From an uncultured Clostridia bacterium (GTDB lineage Bacteria > Bacillota > Clostridia > Christensenellales > Aristaeellaceae), in contig CAMDVP010000011.1 of the NCBI GenBank assembly GCA_945877525.1, forward strand, positions 1 to 27,842: a DNA stretch of 27,842 nt, read 5' to 3'. Under the pieces are notes generated by a model. The model had not been told where the DNA came from. It ran no database searches and worked only from the letters and a program-made list of their open reading frames with translations. Position numbers and translations under genes: made by a program. Below, piece by piece: positions 7,369 to 15,472 of the stretch. How positions within the stretch are numbered: position 1 is the stretch's first letter; each line of letters begins with the position of its first letter.

Positions 7369-8623
7369 TGGGCATATCCTCCTGTCTCACGCGCATTTCA
7401 CCGTCATGGAAGCGCAGCGTCATGCGCTGCGGCGCGCCCGCGGCCCGGGTAATCACCCGATTGCCGTCCATGACCAGCGCATAGCCCCGCTCCAGCACCC
7501 TGGACGGGTTCAGCGCCGCAAGCCGCGCCGCGGCCCGGGCGCACTGTTCCTGCCGCGCCTGCACGCAGCCCTCTGCCGCGTGGGTCAGGCGCATCCGCAT
7601 CATCGCCGCCTGGGGAAGCCTTGCCGTCAGGCATCCGTCCGCCAGGCGATCCAGCGCGGCCCGTGCCCGCATCAGCCGCTCCCGGGTCTGTGCCAGCTGC
7701 CTGTCGGGGCGCAGCGCGTCCAACCGCTGACGGCACAGCGCCAACTCTGCCCTTGCCTGATGCGCCCTTCCCTGCGCCGCCTGCGTCAGATGGCCCCGCA
7801 GCATGCGCAGGCCATCCAGCAGCTCGGCCCGGTCGGGCACGGCCATTTCCGCTGCGTTGGAGGGCGTGGAAGCCCGCACATCCGCGGCAAAATCGGCAAT
7901 GGTTACATCGGTTTCATGACCCACGGCGGAGATCACCGGCACCGGGCTTTCCGCAATGGCCCTTGCCACGCACTCCTCGTTGAAGGCCCACAGATCCTCC
8001 ATGGAGCCGCCGCCCCGGCCGGTGATGATGACCTCCACCCCCGGGAGCCTGCCCGCCTGCCGGATAGCTGCGGCAATTTCCTCCGCCGCGCCCTGCCCCT
8101 GCACCTGCACGGGGAGCAGCACCAGCGGCACCCCGGGGTCGCGCCTTGCGGACACCCGGCGGATGTCGTGCAGTACCGCTCCCGTAAGCGAGGTAACCAC
8201 GGCCACCTTCCCCGGCCGCAGAGGAAGCTGCCGCTTGCGGCCTGCGTCAAACAGGCCCTCCGCCGCCAGCCGCGCCTTCAGCGCCTCAAACTGCTGGTAA
8301 AGCGTTCCCACGCCGTCGGGCCGCATGGATTCGGCGTAAAACTGGTAGGCTCCGCCCTCCGCGTACAGGCTGACGCTGCCGGAAACAATCACCTGCATGC
8401 CGTCCGCCGGGCGCAGGGACATGCGCAGGGCGTTCTGCCGGAACATGACGCAGTTGATGCGGCTGCGCTCATCCTTGAGGGTGAAGTACCAGTGGCCGGA
8501 GGTATGCCGCTTGAAATTGCTGATTTCCCCCCGCAGCCGTACCGAGCGTAGCATGGGATCCGCCGCCAGGGTGCGCCGGACATACTCGTTCAGGTCGCTG
8601 ACCTGAAGAATCCATTCGCTCAT
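7340..8623 (-). CDS. xseA: Exodeoxyribonuclease VII large subunit
   Basis: A 427-residue protein. The N-terminal OB fold (about 1-100) contains LRGEISNFKRHTSGHWYFTLKD. The catalytic domain has the conserved GRGGGSMEDLWAFN near residue 200 and GHETDVTIADFAADVRASTPS near 230. A long helical region (about 270-390) precedes the C-terminal RGYALV segment. It degrades single-stranded DNA from both ends in complex with XseB. The ATG at 8623 overlaps the folD stop as ATGA (8620-8623), and AGAGG lies 8 bases upstream. Confidence 0.95.
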   Translation of the reverse strand: MSEWILQVSDLNEYVRRTLAADPMLRSVRLRGEISNFKRHTSGHWYFTLKDERSRINCVMFRQNALRMSLRPADGMQVIVSGSVSLYAEGGAYQFYAESMRPDGVGTLYQQFEALKARLAAEGLFDAGRKRQLPLRPGKVAVVTSLTGAVLHDIRRVSARRDPGVPLVLLPVQVQGQGAAEEIAAAIRQAGRLPGVEVIITGRGGGSMEDLWAFNEECVARAIAESPVPVISAVGHETDVTIADFAADVRASTPSNAAEMAVPDRAELLDGLRMLRGHLTQAAQGRAHQARAELALCRQRLDALRPDRQLAQTRERLMRARAALDRLADGCLTARLPQAAMMRMRLTHAAEGCVQARQEQCARAAARLAALNPSRVLERGYALVMDGNRVITRAAGAPQRMTLRFHDGEMRVRQEDMPSGNEEKADL

Positions 8624-9468
8624 GCCAGCGTCCTCTCGGCGGCCTCCATGGTATTTTCCAGAAGCATGGTGATGGTCATGCGGCCCACCCCGCCGGGCAC
8701 GGGGGTAATCCACCCCGCCACATCCTTCACATGCTCGAAATCCACATCTCCCACCACCCGGCCGTCTACCCGGTTGATGCCCACGTCAATCACAATGGCT
8801 CCGGGCTTCACCATGTCGGCGGTGATGAACCCCGGCCTGCCCACGGCGGCCACAAGGATATCCGCCCGGCGGGTGTGGGAAGCCAGATCAGCCGTGCGGC
8901 TGTGGCACATGGTCACCGTGCAGTTGGCCTGCAAAAGCAGCATGGCCATGGGCTTGCCCACAATGTTGCTGCGGCCCACCACCACGGCCTCCTTACCTGT
9001 CAGGTCAACCCCCGTACGGCGGATCATCTCCATGGCGCCCTTGGGGGTGCAGGCCACCACGCCGGGCAGGCCGCACAGCAGCCGTCCGGCATTGTGCACA
9101 TGGAAGCCGTCCACGTCCTTTTCCGGCACAATGGCGGCCAGCGCGGCGGCCTCGTCCAGGTGAGGGGGCAGGGGCAGCTGCACCAGAATGCCGTGGATGG
9201 CCGGGTCGGCGTTCAGGGCGCGAATTTGACCCTCCAGCGCCTGCTGGGTGGTGTCCTCCGGCATGCGGATGGTCACGGAATGCATGCCCGTCTTTTCGCA
9301 GCCGATGCCCTTGTTGCGCACATAAATCTGGCTGGCGGGGTCATCCCCCACCAGAATCACCGCCAGACCCGGGGTCACGCCCCGCTCCTTCAGCGCCGCT
9401 ACCTTCCGGGCGATGTCCGCCCGAAGCTCCTCCGACATGGCCTTGCCGTCCAGCAGCTGTGCCGCCAT
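8620..9468 (-). CDS. folD: Methylenetetrahydrofolate dehydrogenase/cyclohydrolase
   Basis: A 282-residue bifunctional enzyme that interconverts 5,10-methylene-THF, 5,10-methenyl-THF and 10-formyl-THF in the cytosol. Catalytic YVRNKGIGCEK (Tyr and Lys near 52-61), VQLPLPPHLD near 100, DVDGFHVHNAGRL near 123 and the nucleotide-binding VVGRSNIVGKPMAMLL near 165 are all present. The ATG at 9468 was chosen because AAGGAGG stands 7 bases before it; the upstream in-frame ATG at 9474 is only one base from the same site. Confidence 0.96.
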   Translation of the reverse strand: MAAQLLDGKAMSEELRADIARKVAALKERGVTPGLAVILVGDDPASQIYVRNKGIGCEKTGMHSVTIRMPEDTTQQALEGQIRALNADPAIHGILVQLPLPPHLDEAAALAAIVPEKDVDGFHVHNAGRLLCGLPGVVACTPKGAMEMIRRTGVDLTGKEAVVVGRSNIVGKPMAMLLLQANCTVTMCHSRTADLASHTRRADILVAAVGRPGFITADMVKPGAIVIDVGINRVDGRVVGDVDFEHVKDVAGWITPVPGGVGRMTITMLLENTMEAAERTLA

Positions 9469-9497
9469 GCTCATTCCTCCTTGACGATGCTTGTCCA

Positions 9498-9932
9498 TCA
9501 GGTATTGCCGTCGCTCCATGCCAGCAGCGCTCCCAGCGGAACCCGAAAGCCGATGGCCTCGTACATGCCCCTGTCACAGGGCGCGCAGCCCACCGTCAGG
9601 CTGCTCACGCCGCTTTCCTCCCGGGCAAAGCGCACCAGTCGCCGGGCAATCCCCCTGTGGCGAAACTCCGGCCGGATATAGAAATCCTCCAGCACTCCGG
9701 AGGGCCGGTAATCATACGTTGAGAATCCCCGTGTCACGGAGCATACGCCCACCAGGCTCCCCTCCGTCTCGCAGCCGAAGAACAGGATATCGCCCCTGTC
9801 CATGGCGCCCCTCAGCCGCGAAAGCTCCGCTTCCGTCGGAGCGGCCTCGCCAATGGCCTCCTTGTAGGCCCTGTGCAGCACCGAAAGCACCGGAAAATCC
9901 TCCGCCGTCATCAGGCGATACTGTTCATGCAT
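9498..9932 (-). CDS. GNAT-family N-acetyltransferase
   Basis: A 144-residue protein with the GNAT fold: motif A is EDFYIRPEFRHRGIARRLVRFA (the RHRGIA acetyl-CoA loop at about 93-98), followed by a C-terminal YEAIGFR segment typical of motif B. The substrate cannot be told from sequence. The ATG at 9932 has GGAG 7 bases upstream and overlaps the end of the Kae1-like gene by 8 bp. Position between the Kae1-like gene and folD suggests co-transcription, not a shared pathway. Confidence 0.87.
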   Translation of the reverse strand: MHEQYRLMTAEDFPVLSVLHRAYKEAIGEAAPTEAELSRLRGAMDRGDILFFGCETEGSLVGVCSVTRGFSTYDYRPSGVLEDFYIRPEFRHRGIARRLVRFAREESGVSSLTVGCAPCDRGMYEAIGFRVPLGALLAWSDGNT

Positions 9933-10893
9933 GAGCTTTCTCCATCATTTCCCGGTATTTCCGCGCGCCGATGAGCGCCGCGCCCACCGCGTTGTCGCCG
10001 CTGTATTCCGGCTTCCCAAAGCACACGCGCAGCCCCCGGTCGCTCTTGCGGATGCGCTCCGTGACCAGGCGGCGGAACAACGCCGAGCTGGCCACGCCTC
10101 CGGCAATCAGCACCTGGCGGATGCCCGTTTTTGCCGCGCCCGCAAGAATCAGGCGCGCCACCGTCCGGGCCAGCAGATCATAAACCTCCATGGCCGTGTC
10201 CTCGGCACTCAGCGTGCCGGAGGCAATCCATCGCTGGGCCTGGCTTTCCGCGCCGGACAGGTGACAGCGCAGCCCGCCCTCCGCCATGCTGACAGGCAGG
10301 CGCGCTTCTGCGTGTCCCCGCAGGGCCAGTTCCTCCAGATGCGGCCCGGCAGGAAACGGCAGTCCCAGCGCCACGCCCACCCGGTCCACTACCTGCCCCG
10401 CGTGCAGATCGAGGGTGCCGCCCAGGAGGGACAGTGCTTCGCCCCGCAGGCTGAGCAGCTCGGTGGTGCCGCCGGAAAGATGCACCGCCAGCAGGTCACC
10501 GGGAGCAATGCCGCTGTCCACCATGGCGGCGGCCACATGCCCCCGCTGGTGGGTGGACGAAAAGTAAGGGACGCCAAGCATCGCAGCCAAGCCGCGGGCC
10601 TGCGCATCCCCCACCTGGAATACGGGCATATAGGATTCTTCCTCGTCTCTGGGGCGGGAGGATGCGCATACGGCGACAATCTCATCCCCGCGGATGAATT
10701 CCCGCAGTTCCTCCAGCCTCTCGGGCAGCTGGCGCACATGGATGAACACGCCCTCACTCTGGCGCAGGCCGCGCTCACCCAGCTTTACAGGAAGCAGCTT
10801 TCTACAGCTGGCCACCACCTGTCCATCCGCCGTGACCGCGGCGGCGGAGGTGGTGTAGCAGCTGGTATCCAGCCCCACGACCACCTGCCTCAT
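9925..10893 (-). CDS. Kae1/TsaD-like protein (paralog)
   Basis: A 322-residue ASKHA-fold protein of the Kae1/TsaD/YgjD superfamily. The GLDTSCYTTSAAAV opening, the metal-binding HxxxH (His115-His119 in THQRGH), SGGTTEL at 140-146 and the C-terminal GGVASSALF and YSGDNA motifs (the latter around residue 300) are present. TsaD makes the t6A37 tRNA modification with TsaB and TsaE. This protein differs from canonical TsaD in its N-terminal motif (GLDTSCYTTS, not GIETSCDETS) and is the type of paralog often found beside nusB and folD in Clostridia, so I do not call it tsaD. Start ATG 10893 overlaps the nusB stop as ATGA. Confidence 0.8.
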   Translation of the reverse strand: MRQVVVGLDTSCYTTSAAAVTADGQVVASCRKLLPVKLGERGLRQSEGVFIHVRQLPERLEELREFIRGDEIVAVCASSRPRDEEESYMPVFQVGDAQARGLAAMLGVPYFSSTHQRGHVAAAMVDSGIAPGDLLAVHLSGGTTELLSLRGEALSLLGGTLDLHAGQVVDRVGVALGLPFPAGPHLEELALRGHAEARLPVSMAEGGLRCHLSGAESQAQRWIASGTLSAEDTAMEVYDLLARTVARLILAGAAKTGIRQVLIAGGVASSALFRRLVTERIRKSDRGLRVCFGKPEYSGDNAVGAALIGARKYREMMEKAHA

Positions 10894-11345
10894 GCCTGCG
10901 CCGCCTCTTTTTTGCGCAGGATGGTGCCCAGCACGCCGTTGATGAAGCGGCCGCTGGCTGGCTCGGAATAGCGGGAGGCCAGTTCGACAGCCTCGTTGAT
11001 GGCCACGCTGCCGGGCACGTCCTCCTCGTGGAGAATTTCCCAGGTGGCCAGGCGCAGAATGGTCAGATCCACCTTGGGCATGCGCTCCACCCGCCAGTCC
11101 CGGCTGGCGGCCTCAATCTCGCTGTCCAGCTCATCCAGGTGATTCACCACGCCGTCCAGCACCCGGGTGATATAGGCCCGGTCCGCCGCGCCCGGCTCGT
11201 TGTCGCGGATGGCTTCCACTCCGGGCACGCCCTCCGCGCGCAATTCGTCATAGACCATCTGCAGGGTTTCCTCGCCGCCCTCGCCGCCGGCCAAATGCTC
11301 GTAGATCATCTGCATCACCGCAGCCCTCGCGGTTACACGCGCCAT
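10890..11345 (-). CDS. nusB: Transcription antitermination factor NusB
   Basis: A 151-residue, all-helical protein of the NusB family, which binds boxA RNA with NusE (S10) in rRNA antitermination. The ARVTARAAVMQMIYEH start, the ILRLATWEILH helix and the C-terminal VAINEAVELASRYSEPASGRFINGVLGTI signature (here near residues 110-140) are intact. A GGGAG lies 10 bases ahead of the ATG. It follows DUF2273 by 53 bp, with an AT-rich CTTGA/TCAAG mini-hairpin in the gap. Confidence 0.95.
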   Translation of the reverse strand: MARVTARAAVMQMIYEHLAGGEGGEETLQMVYDELRAEGVPGVEAIRDNEPGAADRAYITRVLDGVVNHLDELDSEIEAASRDWRVERMPKVDLTILRLATWEILHEEDVPGSVAINEAVELASRYSEPASGRFINGVLGTILRKKEAAQA

Positions 11346-11398
11346 ATACTCAGCACTCCCAACCCTCTTGATTTTTCAAGGAACCAATCTTTTGTATT

Positions 11399-11632
11399 TT
11401 ACTCTTTCGGGGGAAACAGCCTGTTGGCCACCCTGCGCAGGAAGCCCTGCTTGTCCTGCACACCGCCCACAAACACGCCCACGGCGCACAAAAGCGCCAC
11501 GAACAGCGTTTTCCAAAAGCCGATGGTCAGCAGCAGGATCGCCGCAATCACGCCGCACACCCCGCAGAACAGTCCGCAGGCAGGGGTGCCCCAGGTGAGC
11601 ATTTCCTTCAGCAGATCATTGAGCGATTTCAT
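11399..11632 (-). CDS. DUF2273 small membrane protein
   Basis: A 77-residue protein with two membrane segments (about residues 15-35 and 38-58) and a basic C-terminus (GFLRRVANRLFP). Proteins of this family lie next to asp23 and amaP in most Firmicutes. Its function is unknown, although it is thought to belong to the cell-envelope Asp23 complex. The start at 11632 overlaps the end of amaP by 17 bp, with AGGAGG about 6-7 bases upstream. Confidence 0.9.
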   Translation of the reverse strand: MKSLNDLLKEMLTWGTPACGLFCGVCGVIAAILLLTIGFWKTLFVALLCAVGVFVGGVQDKQGFLRRVANRLFPPKE

Positions 11633-12440
11633 GGCTTTCCTCCTCCGTCACATCGGCAGGAGCGTCGGCGGATTCCTCCGCCTGCATCTCCTCGGATGCC
11701 TCCGCCCGGGCCGTCTCCTCCACGGTCAGTTCGGGCACGGGAGGCGCGGGCACCAGGTTCTCCTGCTCCTCGCTGCCGAACAGCCGCTGGTGCAGGCACT
11801 TTTCCTCCTTGCTCTCCGCCGGGGCAGCCTCCCGGGGGATTTCCTCCTCCCGGGGCAGCGCAGCGGCATCCTCGGGCATGTCAGGCACGGTATAGATGGA
11901 TTGCCCCGTCTGCTCGGCAGAGGTTTCCACCTGCACCTTGACCTCCTTCACATCCACGCCGGAGCAGGCGGTCACATACTGCTTGATCTGCTTCTGCACC
12001 GCACCCACCGCCAGGGGAATGTTCACGCCTCCGGCCAGGCCAATGCGCAGGCGGATGACCAGCCCGTCGCGGGAGGTGTCCAGGCGCATGCCGGACAGAT
12101 GGATTTCATCATGCCTGTCAAGGCATTTGCGCACCAGGCTCTCGATCGCTTTCATGGAAATGCTCAGCTCGCCGCCCTCGGTCTTTTGCACCACAAAGCC
12201 GCGGCGGCTCTTGTCCCGGCGGAACAGGGTACCCACGCAGTACGCGCCCAGCGAAAACAGCGCCAGGGCCACCGCCGCCACAATCACCAGCGACACGGTG
12301 TCATGCCTGCCAAGCACCTCGCCCACCCGGGCGGAAATGCGCCAGCCCAGGAAGGCTTCGGCCGCCAGGGCGGCGGTCAGGGCCAGCAGGATCAGCCCCG
12401 CCAGCAGATTCAGCAGCCGGTCAATCACACGAATTTTCAT
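11616..12440 (-). CDS. amaP: Alkaline shock response membrane anchor protein AmaP
   Basis: A 274-residue protein. Two N-terminal membrane segments (about 10-32 and 48-72) are followed by an Asp23-like soluble region (about 80-172) and a long acidic, low-complexity tail of about 100 residues. In Staphylococcus AmaP anchors Asp23 to the membrane. The tail, rich in Glu, Ala and Pro, is longer than in the classical ~180-residue homologs. The ATG at 12440 has GGAGG 9 bases upstream. The gene is between asp23 and DUF2273 on the same strand. Confidence 0.87.
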   Translation of the reverse strand: MKIRVIDRLLNLLAGLILLALTAALAAEAFLGWRISARVGEVLGRHDTVSLVIVAAVALALFSLGAYCVGTLFRRDKSRRGFVVQKTEGGELSISMKAIESLVRKCLDRHDEIHLSGMRLDTSRDGLVIRLRIGLAGGVNIPLAVGAVQKQIKQYVTACSGVDVKEVKVQVETSAEQTGQSIYTVPDMPEDAAALPREEEIPREAAPAESKEEKCLHQRLFGSEEQENLVPAPPVPELTVEETARAEASEEMQAEESADAPADVTEEESHEIAQ

Positions 12441-12487
12441 CTGTCACGCCCTCCTTGCCATGCCTGTGCGGCAGCCGGAAAAATGTT

Positions 12488-12517
12488 CACCGGCAAGGCA
12501 AAGCCGCCCTGCCGGTG
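12488..12517 (-). terminator. Attenuator-like hairpin between asp23 and amaP
   Basis: Perfect 8-bp arms CACCGGCA/TGCCGGTG enclose 14 bases. On the minus strand the hairpin is followed four bases later by a run of five T. It is 8 bp past the asp23 stop and probably lowers transcription into amaP and the genes beyond it. Confidence 0.5.
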
Positions 12518-12524
12518 CGTCAGG

Positions 12525-13076
12525 TTACGCCTCGGGGCCGTCCTGCGCGTGCTCCGCTTCCGGGGCCGGGGCAGGCTCGTCTGCTATCTGCTCCGCCGCC
12601 TCGTCAGCCTTCTCTTCCACGGGAGCAGGCTCCTTTTCGGGGGCAGCGGGTGCGCCGGCCTCCAGCACGGCCTTCTCCGCGCCGGCGGACAGGGCGCTGT
12701 TTTCCTTTTCAAAGCTCACGCCCTGCACATGCACATCCACACGCACCACATGCAGCCCGGTCATGGATTCAATGGACTTGCGCACGTTTTCCTGCGCATC
12801 CTGGGCGGCCTTCTGGATGGGCGTGCCGTACTCGATAATGACGTACAGGTCCACGCTGGCCTCTTCGGTGCCCACCTCGACCTTCACGCCCTTGGTGATA
12901 TTGCGGTTTTTGCCAAGGATTCCGCCGGAAATGTTGCACATGCCGGCAATCCCCTCCACCTCGCCCGCAGCCACGCCGGCGATAATGGCCACCACCTCGC
13001 TGGCATAGGTGATGCTGCTGGTCTGTTCCGTATCGGAATCCACCGTCAAAGGCAGATTATCCTTCTTGCTGGCCAT
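12525..13076 (-). CDS. Asp23/Gls24 family envelope stress protein
   Basis: A 183-residue protein with an Asp23 domain at about 20-125 (ITYASEVVAIIAGVAAGEVEGIAGM and the GLHVVRVDVHVQGV strand) and an acidic Ala/Glu/Pro tail. Asp23 is an abundant membrane-associated envelope protein linked to cell-wall stress. The ATG at 13076 is 9 bases from AGGAGG; an ATG at 13082 is in frame but only 3 bases from it. It is the first gene of the operon, behind a strong promoter. Confidence 0.92.
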   Translation of the reverse strand: MASKKDNLPLTVDSDTEQTSSITYASEVVAIIAGVAAGEVEGIAGMCNISGGILGKNRNITKGVKVEVGTEEASVDLYVIIEYGTPIQKAAQDAQENVRKSIESMTGLHVVRVDVHVQGVSFEKENSALSAGAEKAVLEAGAPAAPEKEPAPVEEKADEAAEQIADEPAPAPEAEHAQDGPEA

Positions 13077-13105
13077 ATCCATGCACCTCCTCAGGTTTCC
13101 TTATC

Positions 13106-13134
13106 AGTATAGCAGATTTTTTTCGTCTTGACAA
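13106..13134 (-). promoter_or_regulatory. Sigma-A promoter of the asp23 operon
   Basis: Minus strand TTGTCA (13134-13129) and TATACT (13111-13106) with a 17-bp AT-rich spacer. This is probably the main promoter for the run from asp23 to the polyprenyl synthase. Confidence 0.78.
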
Positions 13135-13162
13135 CATCAAACCGCCAGGGGAAGCCGCCGCG

Positions 13163-14935
13163 TCAATTCTCGTCCTTCACAATGGCGATGTGAAGCTCGT
13201 CCAGCTGCTTTTGCTCCACATATCCGGGGGCGCCCATCATCACGTCCTGGGCGTTCTTGTTCATAGGGAAGGGAATCACCTCGCGGATGGAATCCTCCCC
13301 CGCCAGGAGCATGACCATGCGGTCCACGCCGGGGGCGATGCCCGCGTGCGGCGGCGCGCCGTAGCAGAAAGCATTGTACATGGCGGGGAACTTCGACTTT
13401 ACATCCTCCTCGCCCAGGCACACCAGCTGGAAGGCCCGCAGCATGATCTCCGGGTCATGGTTGCGCACCGCGCCGGAGGACAGCTCCACGCCGTTGCACA
13501 CCAGGTCGTACTGGAAAGCCGTGATGGTCAGCGGATCCACCTCGCCCGCCGCGGCCTTCTCCAGCACCTCGGCCCCGCCGTTGGGCATGGAGAAGGGGTT
13601 GTGGCAGAATTCCAGCTCGCCGCTTTCCTCGCCGATTTCATACATGGGGAAATCAACAATCCAGCAGAACTCGTACTTTTCGCGGTCCATGTGGTTCGGA
13701 CACATTTCGCCAAGCATCCGACGCAGCACACCCGCGGTCTTCTGGGCGGCGGACTTCTTGCCCGCGGCCAGGCCCACGAAGGTGTTGGGCTTCAGATTCA
13801 GCGCGGCGATCACCTCGTCCCTGCGCTCCTGCAGGAACTTGGCGATGCCGCCGGCCAGCTCGCCCTTCTCGTCCATCTTGAACCAGTAGGCCTTGCTGCC
13901 GCTGACCACCTCCACCTCGGCGCAGAGCTTGTCGATCTGCTTGCGGGTGGCGGTCATGTCGGACACGACCACCGCCTTGACCACCTGCCCCTCGAAGGGG
14001 CCGAAGCCGCAGCCGTCCATCAGGGCGGTCACGTCCTGCACCGTCAGGTCAATGCGCAGGTCGGGCTTGTCGGAGCCGTAGACCTCCATGGCCTCAGTGA
14101 AGGGAATGCGGCGGAAGGGCGCGCTGGACGCGGTGTTGTACTTACCGTATTTGGCGAAGATGGGCGGCAGCACGTCCTCCAGCACGGCGAACACGTCCTC
14201 CTGGGAGGCGAAGGCCATCTCCATGTCCAGCTGGTAGAATTCGCCGGGGCTGCGGTCGCCGCGGGCGTCCTCGTCGCGGAAGCAGGGGGCAATCTGGAAA
14301 TACCGGTCGAAGCCGGAGGCCATCAGCAGCTGCTTGAACTGCTGGGGCGCCTGGGGCAGGGCGTAGAACATGCCGGGATGCTTGCGGGCAGGCACCAGGT
14401 AGTCCCGGGCGCCCTCGGGGGAGGAGGCCGTCAGGATGGGGGTGGTAATCTCCAGGAAGCCATGCTCGGTCATGGCCTGGCGCAGGGCGGACACCACGTT
14501 GCAGCGCATGACGATGTTCTTCTTCACCTCGGGGTTGCGCAGATCAAGGTAGCGGTACTTCAGGCGCAGCGCCTCGTCCGCCTCCTTGGAGCGGTTGATC
14601 TGGAAGGGCAGCTCGTTGTAGCGGCAGCGGCCCAGCACCTCGATCTTCTCTGGCACCACCTCAATGTCGCCGGTGGCCATCTTGGGGTTCTTGGAGTCGC
14701 GCTCGCGCACGGTGCCGGTAACGGCGATGACGCTCTCCTTGTTCAGGCCATGGATGACCTGCATCATGTCCTCGCTCTCCACGACGATCTGCGTGGTGCC
14801 GTAGAAGTCGCGCAGCACCACGAAGGCCAGGGAGGCGGATACCTCGCGGACATTTTCCATCCAGCCGGAAAGCTCGACGGTCTTGCCGCAGTCGCTCATG
14901 CGCAGCTCGTTGCAGGTATGGGTACGGTTCTGCAT
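13163..14935 (-). CDS. aspS: Aspartyl-tRNA synthetase
   Basis: A 590-residue class IIb synthetase of the bacterial type, charging tRNA-Asp. The OB-fold anticodon-binding domain is at about 1-105 (MQNRTHTCNELRMSDCGKTVELSGWM). Motif 2 (FRDEDARGDRSPGEFYQLD, split over about residues 217-235), the bacterial GAD insertion (about 290-400) and motif 3 (GAPPHAGIAPGVDRMVMLL near 520-540) are present. An AAAGGAG 8 bases before the ATG at 14935 shows it has its own start. The upstream GNAT ORF runs into it in frame without a stop, so a 768-residue fusion could also be made. It is transcribed after hisS. Confidence 0.96.
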   Translation of the reverse strand: MQNRTHTCNELRMSDCGKTVELSGWMENVREVSASLAFVVLRDFYGTTQIVVESEDMMQVIHGLNKESVIAVTGTVRERDSKNPKMATGDIEVVPEKIEVLGRCRYNELPFQINRSKEADEALRLKYRYLDLRNPEVKKNIVMRCNVVSALRQAMTEHGFLEITTPILTASSPEGARDYLVPARKHPGMFYALPQAPQQFKQLLMASGFDRYFQIAPCFRDEDARGDRSPGEFYQLDMEMAFASQEDVFAVLEDVLPPIFAKYGKYNTASSAPFRRIPFTEAMEVYGSDKPDLRIDLTVQDVTALMDGCGFGPFEGQVVKAVVVSDMTATRKQIDKLCAEVEVVSGSKAYWFKMDEKGELAGGIAKFLQERRDEVIAALNLKPNTFVGLAAGKKSAAQKTAGVLRRMLGEMCPNHMDREKYEFCWIVDFPMYEIGEESGELEFCHNPFSMPNGGAEVLEKAAAGEVDPLTITAFQYDLVCNGVELSSGAVRNHDPEIMLRAFQLVCLGEEDVKSKFPAMYNAFCYGAPPHAGIAPGVDRMVMLLAGEDSIREVIPFPMNKNAQDVMMGAPGYVEQKQLDELHIAIVKDEN

Positions 14936-15469
14936 AGGGGCAGCTCCTTTCGCATTGGTTGATTCTTTCTTCAGGGGAATTCTGGTGTAGTATTCCTCGT
15001 CGTCCTCATGATGGATGTACGCGCCGTTCTTCAGCATGACGCGCAGAGAAGCGGGGTTGTTCCTGTTGCAGGAGAGATACACCTCGTCCTCCGGGATGAT
15101 GCTGCGCGCTTCCTCCACCGCCAGCGCCAGGCCGCTTGTGGCATAGCCCCTGCCGCGCTCGCCCTTGCGAACCGCGTAGCCAATGTGTCCGCTGCCATTT
15201 TTCAGCGTTTCGCTCAGGTAATGGCGCACCTTGAACAAGCCCACGGCTCTGCCGTCATCCCACAGGATATACCAGGTATCCGGCACATGGCCAGGTTTCA
15301 GATCAATTCCCTCCGACATACGGATGTGCATAGGGATGGCCTCGGAAACAAACGTCTCATAGGTCAAGCCGCAGCATTCGTTGTGAAAACCGTTCTCGTC
15401 AGGAATCTCCTGCAGACATTCGTATTCTTCCCGGGCGTTCTCCGGGCTGAGCGCCTTCAGCTGCAGCAT
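14936..15469 (-). CDS. GNAT acetyltransferase domain, in frame with aspS (no stop)
   Basis: 178 codons from the ATG at 15469 encode a GNAT-like domain: motif A is IGYAVRKGERGRGYATSGL (acetyl-CoA loop RKGERGRGYA at about 102-111), followed by LSCNRNNPASLRVMLKNGAYIHH, typical of motif B. Reading continues through LKKESTNAKGAAP straight into the first methionine of AspRS; no stop codon exists between them. The gene starts 3 bp after the hisS stop. Either the two are translated separately by the internal aspS ribosome binding site, or a GNAT-AspRS fusion is produced as well. The substrate is unknown. Confidence 0.8.
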
Positions 15470-15472
15470 GGG

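Noticed and set aside
11028..13112. Plus-strand ORF of 694 codons across asp23, amaP, DUF2273 and nusB
   Set aside because: Antisense to four recognised genes, with no family resemblance and no suitable start context.
13190..14962. Plus-strand ORF of 590 codons opposite aspS
   Set aside because: Complete overlap with conserved AspRS; composition of a shadow frame.
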